DNA of 64,000 bases from Vallitalea pronyensis (GTDB lineage: Bacteria; Bacillota; Clostridia; Lachnospirales; Vallitaleaceae): positions 1-64,000 of the forward strand of contig NZ_CP058650.1 of the NCBI RefSeq assembly GCF_018141445.1, given 5' to 3'. Each line of letters starts with the position of its first letter. Position 1 is the stretch's first letter. Of this stretch, positions 26,046 through 35,041 are shown piece after piece. The translations under genes were made by a program, and so were the position numbers. The notes beneath the pieces are model-generated. The model made no database searches. It saw only the letters and a program-made list of their open reading frames with translations, and was not told where the DNA came from.

Positions 26046-26159
26046 CATGACAAATAGCCCTTAGTCGTCACTAGAGGCCTTAAATATTTGTTTCTAGAAA
26101 ACTAATATCTAAAGGTGTACACCATATTTGTCATGTATAATTGTGGGCCCACAATTATA
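26046..26159. other. Palindrome cluster, candidate cruciform site
   Basis: Within 114 bp: CATGACAAATA (26046) and its inverse (26125-26135), CTAGA/TCTAG (26071, 26093), GGTGTACACC (26114-26123) and a perfect 24-bp palindrome centred on GGGCCC (26136-26159). It could be a transfer origin or a recombination site. Confidence 0.55.
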
Positions 26160-26330
26160 TTACGTTTAGAGTATAGACAATTTTTAATGTACTTAAACAC
26201 ATAGTGTAACAATAATTAGGAAATAAATGAAACAAAAATATAAACTATCGGATTATATAACTTCATATATAATTTTTTACTGAGAATTACCTTACCTCAA
26301 AAAAAATATATTTAGAAAAATCATCAATAT

Positions 26331-26359
26331 TTGACAAATTATAACTAATTACATACAAT
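26331..26359 (+). promoter_or_regulatory. Distal promoter upstream of leader RNA A
   Basis: TTGACA and TACAAT with a 17-bp spacer; it could transcribe a 10-codon leader frame at 26553-26585 and then leader RNA A. Confidence 0.65.
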
Positions 26360-26590
26360 ATATGGTAGAATAGGTAATAAGAACAATTACTCATTGCTTA
26401 ATAGGTCCTTATGCATATTTATTATTAAGGATATCTTATATAGTACCTATAAAGCACATTAATACTAACAGATTAAAATGATGTTGGAAAGAAGTGATAA
26501 TCGTTATACAGGATTAGAGGAAAAATATTTTTTGTATTGGAGGCTACACAATATGATAATAAAGTCAGATAAAAGAGGAATATAATTATA

Positions 26591-26619
26591 TTGCCTTATG
26601 TAAATTTATATGGTATATT
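26591..26619 (+). promoter_or_regulatory. Proximal promoter of the transfer operon
   Basis: TTGCCT and TATATT with a 17-bp spacer and a TGG just before the -10 box. The predicted start near 26627 is ten bases before leader RNA A, the same geometry as for element B. Confidence 0.6.
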
Positions 26620-26636
26620 ATAATAGAAAATTATAA

Positions 26637-26727
26637 GGTTGCCATATCAGTAAAGTACTACCAATACTTTACTGATTACATAGGTGATAACGCACCCACA
26701 TAGGAGCAAAAAAGCTCCAAAGCAACC
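26637..26727 (+). ncRNA. Leader RNA A (riboswitch-like junction element)
   Basis: P1 pairs GGTTGC with GCAACC and closes a multi-branch fold. P2 is a perfect 12-bp stem with a 7-base loop (26646-26676). P3 is GGTG/CACC with a 6-base loop, and is followed by conserved CACA. P4 is GGAGC/GCTCC. Element B at 43474-43558 has the same order, identical P2 length and loop size, and the shared strings ATAGGTG and CACCCACA. An intrinsic terminator follows, as in regulatory leaders. Confidence 0.75.
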
Positions 26728-26789
26728 CTCAATATATAATAAGATAATACATTGAAATTGTCAACTTGAAATATATGTGAGGAACCAAG

Positions 26790-26829
26790 AATACGTGAGT
26801 GTGTAAGTTATGCATTCACGTATTTTTTT
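26790..26829 (+). terminator. Terminator between leader RNA A and the transfer operon
   Basis: AATACGTGA pairs with TCACGTATT, followed by a T7 run, before the first gene of the operon. Confidence 0.8.
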
Positions 26830-26904
26830 GTATAAAAATGTATGATTATACATGGTGTAATCATATTGTTCACAAGGCTAAAAAAGCAAGGAGGATTGAT
26901 ACAT

Positions 26905-27603
26905 GTGGACATATTAAGAGGTATGATCATAGGATATGAAGATGATCGTGCATTAGTAGAACATAATGATGAATTGGTCATTATTTATGAATCAGAAATA
27001 GGAGGTGAGTATAGAAAAGGTAAAATACAGAAATTTCTAGGAGCTTCAATTAATTTTGTTATCTTAGGTGAGGAAAATGGACTAAAAATCGGCAGCAGAA
27101 AAAAAGCTATGGAGATACTTCAGGAAGAATATAAGAATCTTAAAGTTGATGAACAGGTTAATATTGATATATTAACCATATTACAAAAAGTCATTGTAGC
27201 AGATTGTCGTGGACATGAAGTATACATACCAGTAGAAGAATGCGTGCCATATCGGATGGAAGATTTAAGAGATAGTGATGCATTTAATGTTGGTGATGAG
27301 ATAGCTGCCGTTGTTATTAATACAAGTCCTCTGAAAGTATCCATAAAGCAAGTTGGTACGCGAGGTAAATGGGATAGTACCCATTGTAAAATTAAATCGC
27401 AATATTGCGGCAATGTTGTATCAAAACAAGAGATGGGTGTGTTTGTTAAAATTCCTGTTATTGATGTTCCTGTATTATGTAGACATGTCAACTGGAGAAA
27501 AAACTTAGATGTAGGTGATAGAGTAGTTATCCAAATTGAAGATATCAGTGAAGAAAAAAGATATGTATGGGGTCATATAATACGTTTTATAAAGAAGGTG
27601 TAA
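26905..27603 (+). CDS. S1/OB-fold RNA-binding protein heading the transfer operon
   Basis: A 232-residue paralogue of the minus-strand protein at 626-1366. Shared landmarks are IGSRKKAMEI near residue 65, the GHEVYIPVEE segment near 108, and the C-terminal S1-like fold with MGVFVKI and CRHVNWRKNLDVGDRVVI. GTG 26905 has AGGAGG ten bases upstream; the longer frame back to 26842 has no ribosome site. Its place directly after a structured leader RNA and terminator makes autoregulation or antitermination attractive, as an inference. Confidence 0.75.
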   Translation: MDILRGMIIGYEDDRALVEHNDELVIIYESEIGGEYRKGKIQKFLGASINFVILGEENGLKIGSRKKAMEILQEEYKNLKVDEQVNIDILTILQKVIVADCRGHEVYIPVEECVPYRMEDLRDSDAFNVGDEIAAVVINTSPLKVSIKQVGTRGKWDSTHCKIKSQYCGNVVSKQEMGVFVKIPVIDVPVLCRHVNWRKNLDVGDRVVIQIEDISEEKRYVWGHIIRFIKKV

Positions 27604-27605
27604 AA

Positions 27606-28106
27606 ATGCGACCAGAGCTTACACATAAAGATGGAAACATATTGGATTTTTTAAATCAGTTTGGCGTCTGTAGAAAAGAACATTTAAGTTGTTTTGTTGG
27701 CTATAATATAAAAAATCTTTATCGTTTACAACAGAATAACAAAATTGTTATTGAAGACGAATGCATAAAGATAAAGGCTATTCAAATTGAAAATGCAGAA
27801 CAAGAAAATGTTCTAAAAGTTTTAGATATACTTCAAATATTATATCAAGATAAAAAAATAACAAAAGATATAATAAGTGTAGATTTACCATATTACGCAG
27901 CAGCTAAATTAGCAGAAGTAGAAATTTTCATGTATTTTACAATCGTCAATAAAGGGAGGGAAAATATACAGTGCCGATTGATTGATCGAGAAAACTACGG
28001 AAACTTTGTATTAATACTAGAGTCAGAGGACCAAATAGATAAGATAAAGTTAAATACGTTGGCAGATAAAGTGTTTATCTATGAAAATGAAGTGAAGAAA
28101 CGTTGA
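27606..28106 (+). CDS. Winged-helix-like protein of the transfer operon
   Basis: A 166-residue protein. The first 60 residues read like a winged helix (NILDFLNQFGVCRKEHLSCF, then NIKNLYRLQQNNKIVIEDE). The remainder has no recognised motif. ATG 27606 follows AAGAAGGTG and starts two bases after the S1 gene stop, so translation is coupled. It resembles in layout the replication-relaxation-type protein beside the coupling ATPase. Confidence 0.55.
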   Translation: MRPELTHKDGNILDFLNQFGVCRKEHLSCFVGYNIKNLYRLQQNNKIVIEDECIKIKAIQIENAEQENVLKVLDILQILYQDKKITKDIISVDLPYYAAAKLAEVEIFMYFTIVNKGRENIQCRLIDRENYGNFVLILESEDQIDKIKLNTLADKVFIYENEVKKR

Positions 28107-28459
28107 TATATGTCAAAGATCACGCAATCGATGGTTACATAAGATACATGAAAACAACAAATGTGAATGTCACGGTCACAAAAGATATGATTATAGATAT
28201 ACTGATTGATGCTGCAATAAGCCCTGATAAAGTCATTAGATGTGAGAAGAAAAAAGAAATATTGGCCATCATCAAAAATGATTTTGTATTAATTGCTAAA
28301 GAAGAAGGGAAAGACATTCACGTCATAACAGTTGAAAATTATAAGTATGATAAAAAAGTAAATTGGTGGAAAAGACAAGAAGGAGATAAAAATGAAAATC
28401 AAAACATTAAAAAGAATTATAAACTTATCAATAAATATGATAATACTCACATTTTTTAG
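28103..28459 (+). CDS. Small protein, possible DUF4258-like fold
   Basis: A 118-residue protein starting with TTG that overlaps the previous stop by four bases. The pattern VKDHAIDGYIRY, then a helix with MIIDILIDA and strands AIIKNDFVLIAKEEG, recalls DUF4258/RelE-like small proteins, but the likeness is weak. Its last 68 bases overlap the start of the VirB2-like gene, so the annotated end may not be the functional boundary. Function unknown. Confidence 0.45.
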   Translation: MIYVKDHAIDGYIRYMKTTNVNVTVTKDMIIDILIDAAISPDKVIRCEKKKEILAIIKNDFVLIAKEEGKDIHVITVENYKYDKKVNWWKRQEGDKNENQNIKKNYKLINKYDNTHIF

Positions 28460-28700
28460 TATGAGTGTCTATGCGAGTGATCCAGACCTAAATAAATTTT
28501 CAGAAGGAGTTAACCCAGTAAAGGATTTAATATTGGGGATATCTGCTTTTGTAACTGTTATATCAGCTGTATTTGGAATTATGGTTTATAGAAAAGATGC
28601 AGAAAAACGGACAGAAGAAATATCTTCACTACTCTGGGTAGCAATTGCACTTTTTATAGGAGCATTTGCAACTACAATTGTTACTTGGATGTTTTTCTAG
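28392..28700 (+). CDS. VirB2/TrbC-like pilin subunit
   Basis: A 102-residue protein with a signal-like N-terminus (about residues 10-28, ending VYASD) and two hydrophobic spans (about residues 43-65 and 79-101). This two-span prepilin shape, just before a PrgI-like gene and virB4, is that of VirB2/TrbC subunits that build the conjugative channel or pilus. AGAAGGAGA precedes the ATG. The spans are separated by a short KDAEKR loop typical of the family. Confidence 0.7.
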   Translation: MKIKTLKRIINLSINMIILTFFSMSVYASDPDLNKFSEGVNPVKDLILGISAFVTVISAVFGIMVYRKDAEKRTEEISSLLWVAIALFIGAFATTIVTWMFF

Positions 28701-28712
28701 AAAGGAAAGTTT

Positions 28713-29012
28713 ATGAGATATGTAGAAACGCCTTTTGATCAAGAAACACCGGATAAAATTATTGGTGGAAAATTAACAGCCAGAGAAGGAGCATGCTACT
28801 CACCAACAATCTTTATGACGTTTATTATTACATCAAGTGATGGGTTTGTTTTATCCAGATTTTTAATACAACTTGGGATAGCAGTATTACTCATTATAGT
28901 AGGTTCTGTATTCGCCTTTAAGAAAGTAGATAAGGATCATTTAGAGGTCTATTTAGTAAAACTCATAAAATTTAAGCTAAGGCAAAAAACATTTACCTAT
29001 GATAAATACTAA
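28713..29012 (+). CDS. PrgI-family protein (VirB3-like)
   Basis: A 99-residue protein. The opening RYVETPFDQETPDKIIGGKL and two closely spaced membrane segments (about residues 28-40 and 49-69), followed by a short cytosolic tail, are characteristic of PrgI/TrsC proteins, the Gram-positive counterpart of VirB3. The gene normally sits directly before virB4, as here apart from one intervening gene. AAAGGAAAG precedes the ATG. Confidence 0.75.
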   Translation: MRYVETPFDQETPDKIIGGKLTAREGACYSPTIFMTFIITSSDGFVLSRFLIQLGIAVLLIIVGSVFAFKKVDKDHLEVYLVKLIKFKLRQKTFTYDKY

Positions 29013-29068
29013 AATGAATGCCATAGTATATCTTAAATATGTATTATGGCATATGGGAGGCAAAAAAA

Positions 29069-29830
29069 ATGATTCCTATGTTAATAGGTGGGGGATTGGG
29101 ATTAGTAACATTTGCAATCTATTACTTAATATCAAATAAATTGGATGAAAAGAAAAAAGCTAAAAGACGTAAAGTTAGTAATCAGAAATTGAGTAAGGAA
29201 AAAAACAAAAAAGAGTCTGCAAAAAGGATAGAGCATAAAATTGGATTTAGGACCATTCAAAATAATGTAGCAGAAAATCATGATGGTACAATAAATTGCA
29301 CTATTGATTATTCTACTCCCGATATAGGAAGTTTAAACGATGAAGAAGTAGAGTTATATGAAGAACAATTAAATAGATTTGCATTGAGTTTAAAATTTCC
29401 CATAAAAGTAATTACCATGATAGGAAAGGTTACTTATAGAAAGAGTAATGATAAAATCTATGAAACCATCAATAGCGGTCTTTTATCAGAAGGGGCAACC
29501 AATTATTCATTGCAGCTGGCACAGGCTCTTGAGAGCAAACAATACGACCGTAAAGAGTTTGAAAAGAAAAAATATCTTGTTGTGGGTGCAAAAGATAAAA
29601 GTGAAAAAGAGCGAATTCGAATACTAAAGCAGAGAGCAACACTAGTGATGACCAACTTAACACGATCAAATATTCATTATAATATGTTAGAGACCATAGA
29701 AAAAATTGATTTTTTTAATGAGTATATCAATCATGGTTCCAGGATTGATTTAATAGATGCTGAAAAAAAAGGTATCTTTGAGTTATATTCAACCTCTGAC
29801 ATGACAATAGGAGGTGATTCTAATGAATAA
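29069..29830 (+). CDS. Membrane-anchored transfer-operon protein
   Basis: A 253-residue protein with one N-terminal membrane span (PMLIGGGLGLVTFAIYYLIS), a lysine-rich stretch, then a soluble domain. Part of the domain (GSLNDEEVELYEEQLNRFAL near residue 90, then FPIKVITMIGKV) looks like the N-terminal region of VirB4/TrsE-type proteins. GGGAGG supports ATG 29069. It overlaps the virB4 gene by eight bases, so the pair are translationally coupled. It may be a scaffold partner of VirB4; this is inferred. Confidence 0.5.
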   Translation: MIPMLIGGGLGLVTFAIYYLISNKLDEKKKAKRRKVSNQKLSKEKNKKESAKRIEHKIGFRTIQNNVAENHDGTINCTIDYSTPDIGSLNDEEVELYEEQLNRFALSLKFPIKVITMIGKVTYRKSNDKIYETINSGLLSEGATNYSLQLAQALESKQYDRKEFEKKKYLVVGAKDKSEKERIRILKQRATLVMTNLTRSNIHYNMLETIEKIDFFNEYINHGSRIDLIDAEKKGIFELYSTSDMTIGGDSNE

Positions 29831-31622
29831 AACACAGGAATTAACATGGGACTATACAGGAACCGTTGGTAATTTAGATTTAATATTACCACAAGCCTTC
29901 GATGAACATGATGATTATATTTACTTAGGAAGAAACAGATTTGTAAGAGTTTATGGTGTATTAGCGTTACCTTTTCTTGTACATATAGGATATTTTGATC
30001 CTTTATACGTAGAATTAGGACAAAACATAGATACGATTGATTATATCGAAAGAATACCAGATCAGGAAGCCGTAAATAAATTAACAACCGAAATAACAAA
30101 GGCCCAAAGTAATGCTTCTTTAAATGGTGGAGATGAAAAATACACTCAAAAAGCTAATGATTATAGAAAAATGAGAAAAGATATACAGCTTGGAAGAAAA
30201 AAACTTTTAAGTGTAACTAAGTTAATTCGAGTATGGGGGAAAACTCTTGAAGAACTAAATGAGAACAGCGATATTTTTGAAAATCAATGTGAAACCATGA
30301 GTATCATTGTTCATTGCTTATCCTTGAAACAAGCGGAAGCTTTTAAATCCACCATGCCATCTATATTGATGACCGAACAGGAAAAAAAGTACAAGAATAA
30401 TATTACATCAGATGGATTTGCAGCTTTATTACCAGATGGGACGAATGGGTTACAACATCCTGAAGGTTACTATCTAGGGTATACATTAGCAACTAAAACT
30501 CGAATATTTTATGATAATTTTGTAGGACCTCCATTATTGTCGAATCCAATGATAATGATAATTGCACCTTCAGGATCAGGTAAGAGTGTACTACTAAAAA
30601 CAATTACGAGTCGTTCCACGTCCAATGGTGCATGGAATGTATATTTTGATATAGAGGGTGAGGCAGAAAAATTAATAAAGTATTTAGGTGGTAATTATAT
30701 TGAAATTGAAGCAGGTTCCAAAACAGGTATAAATCCACTAGATTTAGAGGTAGAAGAAGATAAAAAAGGAAATAGAAAAATTGACATCTATGGAAAAGTA
30801 GCTGAAATAAGAGAAATGTTATCCATTTTCTGTGAAAAAATGAGAGGTCACGGTTTAAGAGGATTAGAGCTAACGGGCGTAGAAGAAGCAGTAAGAGAAC
30901 TTTATTCAGATAAAAAAATCACACAAAATCCAGATTCTTTATATGAATATAGAGACGATGAGGGTGATGAATTTAGCATAGGACAGAAAAAGAAAAAAAT
31001 GCCCATTCTTTCAGACTTGAGGAACAAATTAGATGAATACCCTGCAACAAAAAAACTAGCAGAGCTAATGAAGTTAATTACAGGGGATGGCTCAATGGCA
31101 TTATTTGATTGTCAAACGACTGTAAAGCTACAACAGGGACTAACTGGCATAGGATTCAAAGGTGTATCTGATGGATTTATGAAATTTTATGCTGTTATAA
31201 ATGCAATAGAATGGGTATGGAGTGTTTTTGGAAATTATAAGTACAAACATATAAAGAAAAATGTAGAAATAGATGAGGGATGGTATTTTGCGAAATATCC
31301 AGCAGCAGCAGCATTACTAGAAGAGATGGATAGAAGGGGCAGAAAATATACTGCATCGCTAATTATAGCAAGTCAATTTATAAATGAATTTTTGGCGTCA
31401 GAAAGTGGTCAAACGATTATTGATATGGCTTCAACCAAAATTATTATGAAGCAAAATCCAGATTCTGTTGATAAAGTTGCAGGACATTTTAAACTATCTA
31501 ATTCCTTAAAAAATGATTTGGTAACCTTTGAAGAAGGAAACGCATTACTTCTTTGCGGAAACAACAAAGTAAAAATGCATGTTGAAGTTTTTGATTTTGA
31601 GTGGGAGTATTTTAGAACATAA
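29823..31622 (+). CDS. virB4: VirB4-type transfer ATPase
   Basis: A 599-residue ATPase that powers type IV secretion. The N-terminal domain (about 1-230) is the VirB4/CagE type. Walker A APSGSGKSVLLKT lies near residue 250, and Walker B VEIDEGWYF near 481 is followed by MDRRGRKYTASLIIASQ, the conserved glutamine motif. ATG 29823 has AGGAGGTG upstream. Its size is usual for Gram-positive VirB4 proteins. The partner coupling ATPase is encoded at 15612-17642. Confidence 0.92.
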   Translation: MNKTQELTWDYTGTVGNLDLILPQAFDEHDDYIYLGRNRFVRVYGVLALPFLVHIGYFDPLYVELGQNIDTIDYIERIPDQEAVNKLTTEITKAQSNASLNGGDEKYTQKANDYRKMRKDIQLGRKKLLSVTKLIRVWGKTLEELNENSDIFENQCETMSIIVHCLSLKQAEAFKSTMPSILMTEQEKKYKNNITSDGFAALLPDGTNGLQHPEGYYLGYTLATKTRIFYDNFVGPPLLSNPMIMIIAPSGSGKSVLLKTITSRSTSNGAWNVYFDIEGEAEKLIKYLGGNYIEIEAGSKTGINPLDLEVEEDKKGNRKIDIYGKVAEIREMLSIFCEKMRGHGLRGLELTGVEEAVRELYSDKKITQNPDSLYEYRDDEGDEFSIGQKKKKMPILSDLRNKLDEYPATKKLAELMKLITGDGSMALFDCQTTVKLQQGLTGIGFKGVSDGFMKFYAVINAIEWVWSVFGNYKYKHIKKNVEIDEGWYFAKYPAAAALLEEMDRRGRKYTASLIIASQFINEFLASESGQTIIDMASTKIIMKQNPDSVDKVAGHFKLSNSLKNDLVTFEEGNALLLCGNNKVKMHVEVFDFEWEYFRT

Positions 31623-31634
31623 GGGGGTGCAACA

Positions 31635-33323
31635 ATGATATTCAATGATATTGAAAAGTTGGCAAAATTATTTGCTTATATTATGTCCTTTTTATCCATT
31701 ATATCCATTGGTGTACTTATAATGATTAACAGAAAAGATCCTGAGAAAAGAAAAAAAGCTATACAAGGATTATTTTATGTGTGCATAGCAGCCTTTGTCA
31801 TAACTTCCGCTTATTATATAACAAATAATATAAACGGTTTGATAGGAAAATTTGCAAATGATATCAATCATAATTTTTCGGGAGGATCTACAGGAGGGAT
31901 TACTGCACCTACCACTGATATAAAAATAGGTTTTGGTGAAGGTATCCTGATTGGTATTATAGAGTTCGCCGTAACTAGTTTTAGGGTTATGCGAGAGTGG
32001 ATATTAGGAGCCGATATAAGTATTCAAAATGTACTATTTAACATAGAGGAAAATCCACTTGTTAATTTAAATGTTCCGTTAAAAAATGGAACAACGGTCA
32101 ACTTATTTAATTTGATACTTGTATCCAGTGCTGTATTTATCTATATAATGGTTGTGAGGACGGGACATTCAATCATTAATTTTGCAACAGATGAGCGAAA
32201 GGGTGCCGAAGTAAGAGAGTACTTACTGAGCTGGGGATTAATAATAATCTATATAGCTTCAGCACCAGCGTTTGTTTATGTGATGTTGGCTTTATCAAAT
32301 TATCTGCTAGGCTTAATAAATCAAATTGATTTTAACAACAGTTATGCAGCTGTTTATGATATGGATGCAAGAGACTATGGTGTAGGCGTGTCCATTGCAA
32401 AGCTCTATATGATCTATCTAGAATTTAAGTTATGGACCATCATGATATTTAGAAAAATTGTGCTTAATGGATTTTATGCATTAGCACCTATTGCTTTAAT
32501 TGTTGGGCAATTAAAAGAATTCAATGCATCTAATGTATGGTTAAACATTATTATTAAGTTTGCTGTTTATCCTTTTTACTACGCATTCGCATTTGTTATA
32601 TCCACTGTCGTGTTGAATGGTATGCCAAATGGAGATAACCCTATCGTTATAATCATTGTATATGGAATGATATTTAAGCTAGTAGATATAATTATTACCG
32701 TATTTACAGTCCATAAAGTACAAGAAAATGCAAGAAACAATACACCTGGTGGAGCAACCATGATGGGTATGGTGGCATATGCAATAACAACATTTGTAAG
32801 AATGAATAATTCAAAAGGTGGAAAGACATTTAATGGAACATCAAACGCAACGTCCAGTACACAAAACAACACAACAACGACTGGTTCAAAAGTGTTTTCA
32901 GCAATAACAAGTTATGCGAGTAATGCTGTAAAAAATACGGCCAATAAGATTGGTGTAAGCAAAGGACTAGTAGATGGTGTAAGTCATGGACTAAGTAATG
33001 GAGCAAAATATGGAGGCATTGTAGGAGGGGCATTAGGCAAGGCAGTAAATAGTAACATTACAAAAACAGCATTGGCAGTAGGAGCGGGTATGGCAGTAGC
33101 ATCTGTAGGGGAGAATCCGCTAACAGGATTAGCTGCATTTCAGGGAACGAAAATGGTATTAAACAAAATGCCAATGGATAAGGTAGGTAAAGGATTAGGT
33201 AAGGTAAGTGGAGCTAGTGCAAATGCTATAGTAGGAGGTATGCAGTCCATAGGTCAAGCAATGTCAAGTAAGCATACACAATCATTTGCATCAGCAGATA
33301 TTAAATCACATAGTAGGAGATAG
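31635..33323 (+). CDS. VirB6/TrbL-like polytopic membrane protein
   Basis: A 562-residue protein. Residues 1-65 hold two spans separated by NRKDPEKRKK, a shape like the VirB2-like protein upstream, suggesting a fusion or shared ancestry. At least five more spans lie between about residues 155 and 370. The last 180 residues are rich in Ala, Gly, Ser and Thr, with glycine-zipper-like runs (GAKYGGIVGGALGKA). VirB6-type proteins form the inner-membrane channel. GGGGGTG precedes the ATG. Confidence 0.75.
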   Translation: MIFNDIEKLAKLFAYIMSFLSIISIGVLIMINRKDPEKRKKAIQGLFYVCIAAFVITSAYYITNNINGLIGKFANDINHNFSGGSTGGITAPTTDIKIGFGEGILIGIIEFAVTSFRVMREWILGADISIQNVLFNIEENPLVNLNVPLKNGTTVNLFNLILVSSAVFIYIMVVRTGHSIINFATDERKGAEVREYLLSWGLIIIYIASAPAFVYVMLALSNYLLGLINQIDFNNSYAAVYDMDARDYGVGVSIAKLYMIYLEFKLWTIMIFRKIVLNGFYALAPIALIVGQLKEFNASNVWLNIIIKFAVYPFYYAFAFVISTVVLNGMPNGDNPIVIIIVYGMIFKLVDIIITVFTVHKVQENARNNTPGGATMMGMVAYAITTFVRMNNSKGGKTFNGTSNATSSTQNNTTTTGSKVFSAITSYASNAVKNTANKIGVSKGLVDGVSHGLSNGAKYGGIVGGALGKAVNSNITKTALAVGAGMAVASVGENPLTGLAAFQGTKMVLNKMPMDKVGKGLGKVSGASANAIVGGMQSIGQAMSSKHTQSFASADIKSHSRR

Positions 33324-33328
33324 AGAAA

Positions 33329-35041
33329 ATGGAACAATTCATAAAAAGAAAAATTCAAATGTTTCTCCTAAAGAAATCGCCATACCTATTATTAATTGTA
33401 TTATTTATCGTTATTATTATAGGCATTGCTGAAATGATATCAAAAATACCTTTCGTAGGTGGATCACTAAACCAAGAGAAGATAAAAGAAGTGCAAGCAG
33501 AAATTGGAGATCAGATAGGCATAATAAATTATGATAAGGTAAAAAAATACATTGAAATTGAAGAAAACTCATACCCCAAAAATCAAAATGCCAATATCTT
33601 AGTATATGAAGAAACACTAACAGAAATAGCTCATAGAGATGATAATTTTTTATTAGCTAAAGCTAACCACGATAAAACGGAAAACGTTCTGTTTAGAATA
33701 GGTGATACAACAAGAGTTTATAGGTTATGGTGGCAATTTCTTGCAGGCGTAGATGTCATTGCGACAACATCTAATGACATAAAAGATATGTCTGTCATGA
33801 ACGTCGTTAAAAAAAAGCTAAGTCCCATTTTTGAGTATACGTTTAATATGAATAACCTAAGTGATTTTGAATATTATCAAACACAATATTCATCAGTCTA
33901 TACCCATAAAAAAACGTATAAAAACGGTGTATTTGAAGGTTCAGAAAGGCATCAAATTAATACAACTAAAAAAATTCCGTTACCTTACTTAAAAAGTGTT
34001 AGCACCATGTTTGAAAATAAAACGTTCAGTTATAATAAGACAATTATTGAAACAAGTGAATGGCACTTAACGGACCAAAAGGCAGAAGTTAGGTATGAGT
34101 ATGAACAAAGTGAGGATGGTAATTATGTGTATGTTAATGGAAACTATGAAAGAAGAACATCTGCAAATAAAAATTCGGAACAAGGTGGATATATCGAAGA
34201 CGACAAGGGAGCTTATGTAAAAGTATCATCCTACTATATCTCTTATAATCAAAAGTATCATAAAGGAAAACAAAGATACAGTTATGAAGAACCAACTTTA
34301 AGAGAGCGTTACAATAGGATTAAAATTACGGAAGAACTTTATATCTATAACAGAACCAAAACAGAAGGCTACAATATTGTCAATAGTAGTTCCCAAAATA
34401 CAAGATATGATGAATTTATAGCCACACACAACTTAGAAGATAAGTTAGTAGAAAAGGATAAGGAATTAATTTTACATACAGGAGCTTTATTCCCTGAATC
34501 CTACGAGTTTAGTTACAACGCCAATACCTACTTAGGTCATAATTCAAAACTCATTGTTAATGGTGGTTATGAAGGTACAGGAAGTTATAAGGTAACAGAT
34601 GAACAAACAAAGTTTATTTTACCCATTAAATTCAGTGAAAACGTGAATGAGAAAAAAATTAATATATCTTCTCATTTTGGGCCAGGTACATTGACTATGA
34701 ATGGGATAACAAAACATAGGTTCCATCATGGAACAGATTTTCCTATTATAGTAGGGACACCTATCATAGCAGCTAGCAAAGGGAAAATCCTACGGACAGG
34801 AAATGGAAAGATCGCTGGTAATTATGTTGTCATAAAACACGATGATGGATTTATAACCAAGTATTTTCACTTGAATTTGATTATGTGTAAGAAAGACCAG
34901 GAGATTGATACAGGAGAAATAATTGGCTTATCAGGAAATACAGGTTATTCAACTGGACCACATTTGCATTTTGAAGTTATCAATCCACAAGGTAATCATG
35001 AAAACGCAATGATTTATTTACCATTAGTAAAGGATGATTAG
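33329..35041 (+). CDS. Membrane-anchored M23 peptidase (cell-wall hydrolase)
   Basis: A 570-residue protein with one N-terminal span (about residues 18-36), a large extracellular middle region, and a C-terminal LytM/M23 zinc peptidase. The zinc ligands are recognisable in HHGTDF near residue 467 and HLHFEV near 545. Such VirB1-like hydrolases cut peptidoglycan so that the secretion channel can pass the thick wall. The start is directly after the VirB6-like gene. Confidence 0.85.
   Translation: MEQFIKRKIQMFLLKKSPYLLLIVLFIVIIIGIAEMISKIPFVGGSLNQEKIKEVQAEIGDQIGIINYDKVKKYIEIEENSYPKNQNANILVYEETLTEIAHRDDNFLLAKANHDKTENVLFRIGDTTRVYRLWWQFLAGVDVIATTSNDIKDMSVMNVVKKKLSPIFEYTFNMNNLSDFEYYQTQYSSVYTHKKTYKNGVFEGSERHQINTTKKIPLPYLKSVSTMFENKTFSYNKTIIETSEWHLTDQKAEVRYEYEQSEDGNYVYVNGNYERRTSANKNSEQGGYIEDDKGAYVKVSSYYISYNQKYHKGKQRYSYEEPTLRERYNRIKITEELYIYNRTKTEGYNIVNSSSQNTRYDEFIATHNLEDKLVEKDKELILHTGALFPESYEFSYNANTYLGHNSKLIVNGGYEGTGSYKVTDEQTKFILPIKFSENVNEKKINISSHFGPGTLTMNGITKHRFHHGTDFPIIVGTPIIAASKGKILRTGNGKIAGNYVVIKHDDGFITKYFHLNLIMCKKDQEIDTGEIIGLSGNTGYSTGPHLHFEVINPQGNHENAMIYLPLVKDD

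Larger units (their letters stand above)
25320..26590. other. Origin-like AT-rich non-coding region
   Basis: About 1.3 kb without a convincing gene. It holds an inverted pair TTAACCCCTTG (25335-25345) and CAAGGGGTTAA (25592-25602), a perfect DnaA box, paired direct repeats, a GAAATTAC/GTAATTTC hairpin near 25770, and a cluster of palindromes at 26046-26159. A consensus promoter at 26331-26359 and a 10-codon frame with a GGAGG site (26553-26585) lie at the right end. A replication origin, perhaps also a transfer origin, is inferred. Confidence 0.55.

Noticed and set aside
26553..26585. 10-codon leader peptide gene
   Set aside because: It has a GGAGG site, but no codon bias toward a regulatory amino acid and no linked terminator of the classical type; mentioned only within the origin-like region.
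26637..26727. Known cyclic-di-GMP, preQ1, fluoride, guanidine or twister class
   Set aside because: None of the conserved strings I remember for those classes is present; left unassigned rather than forced.
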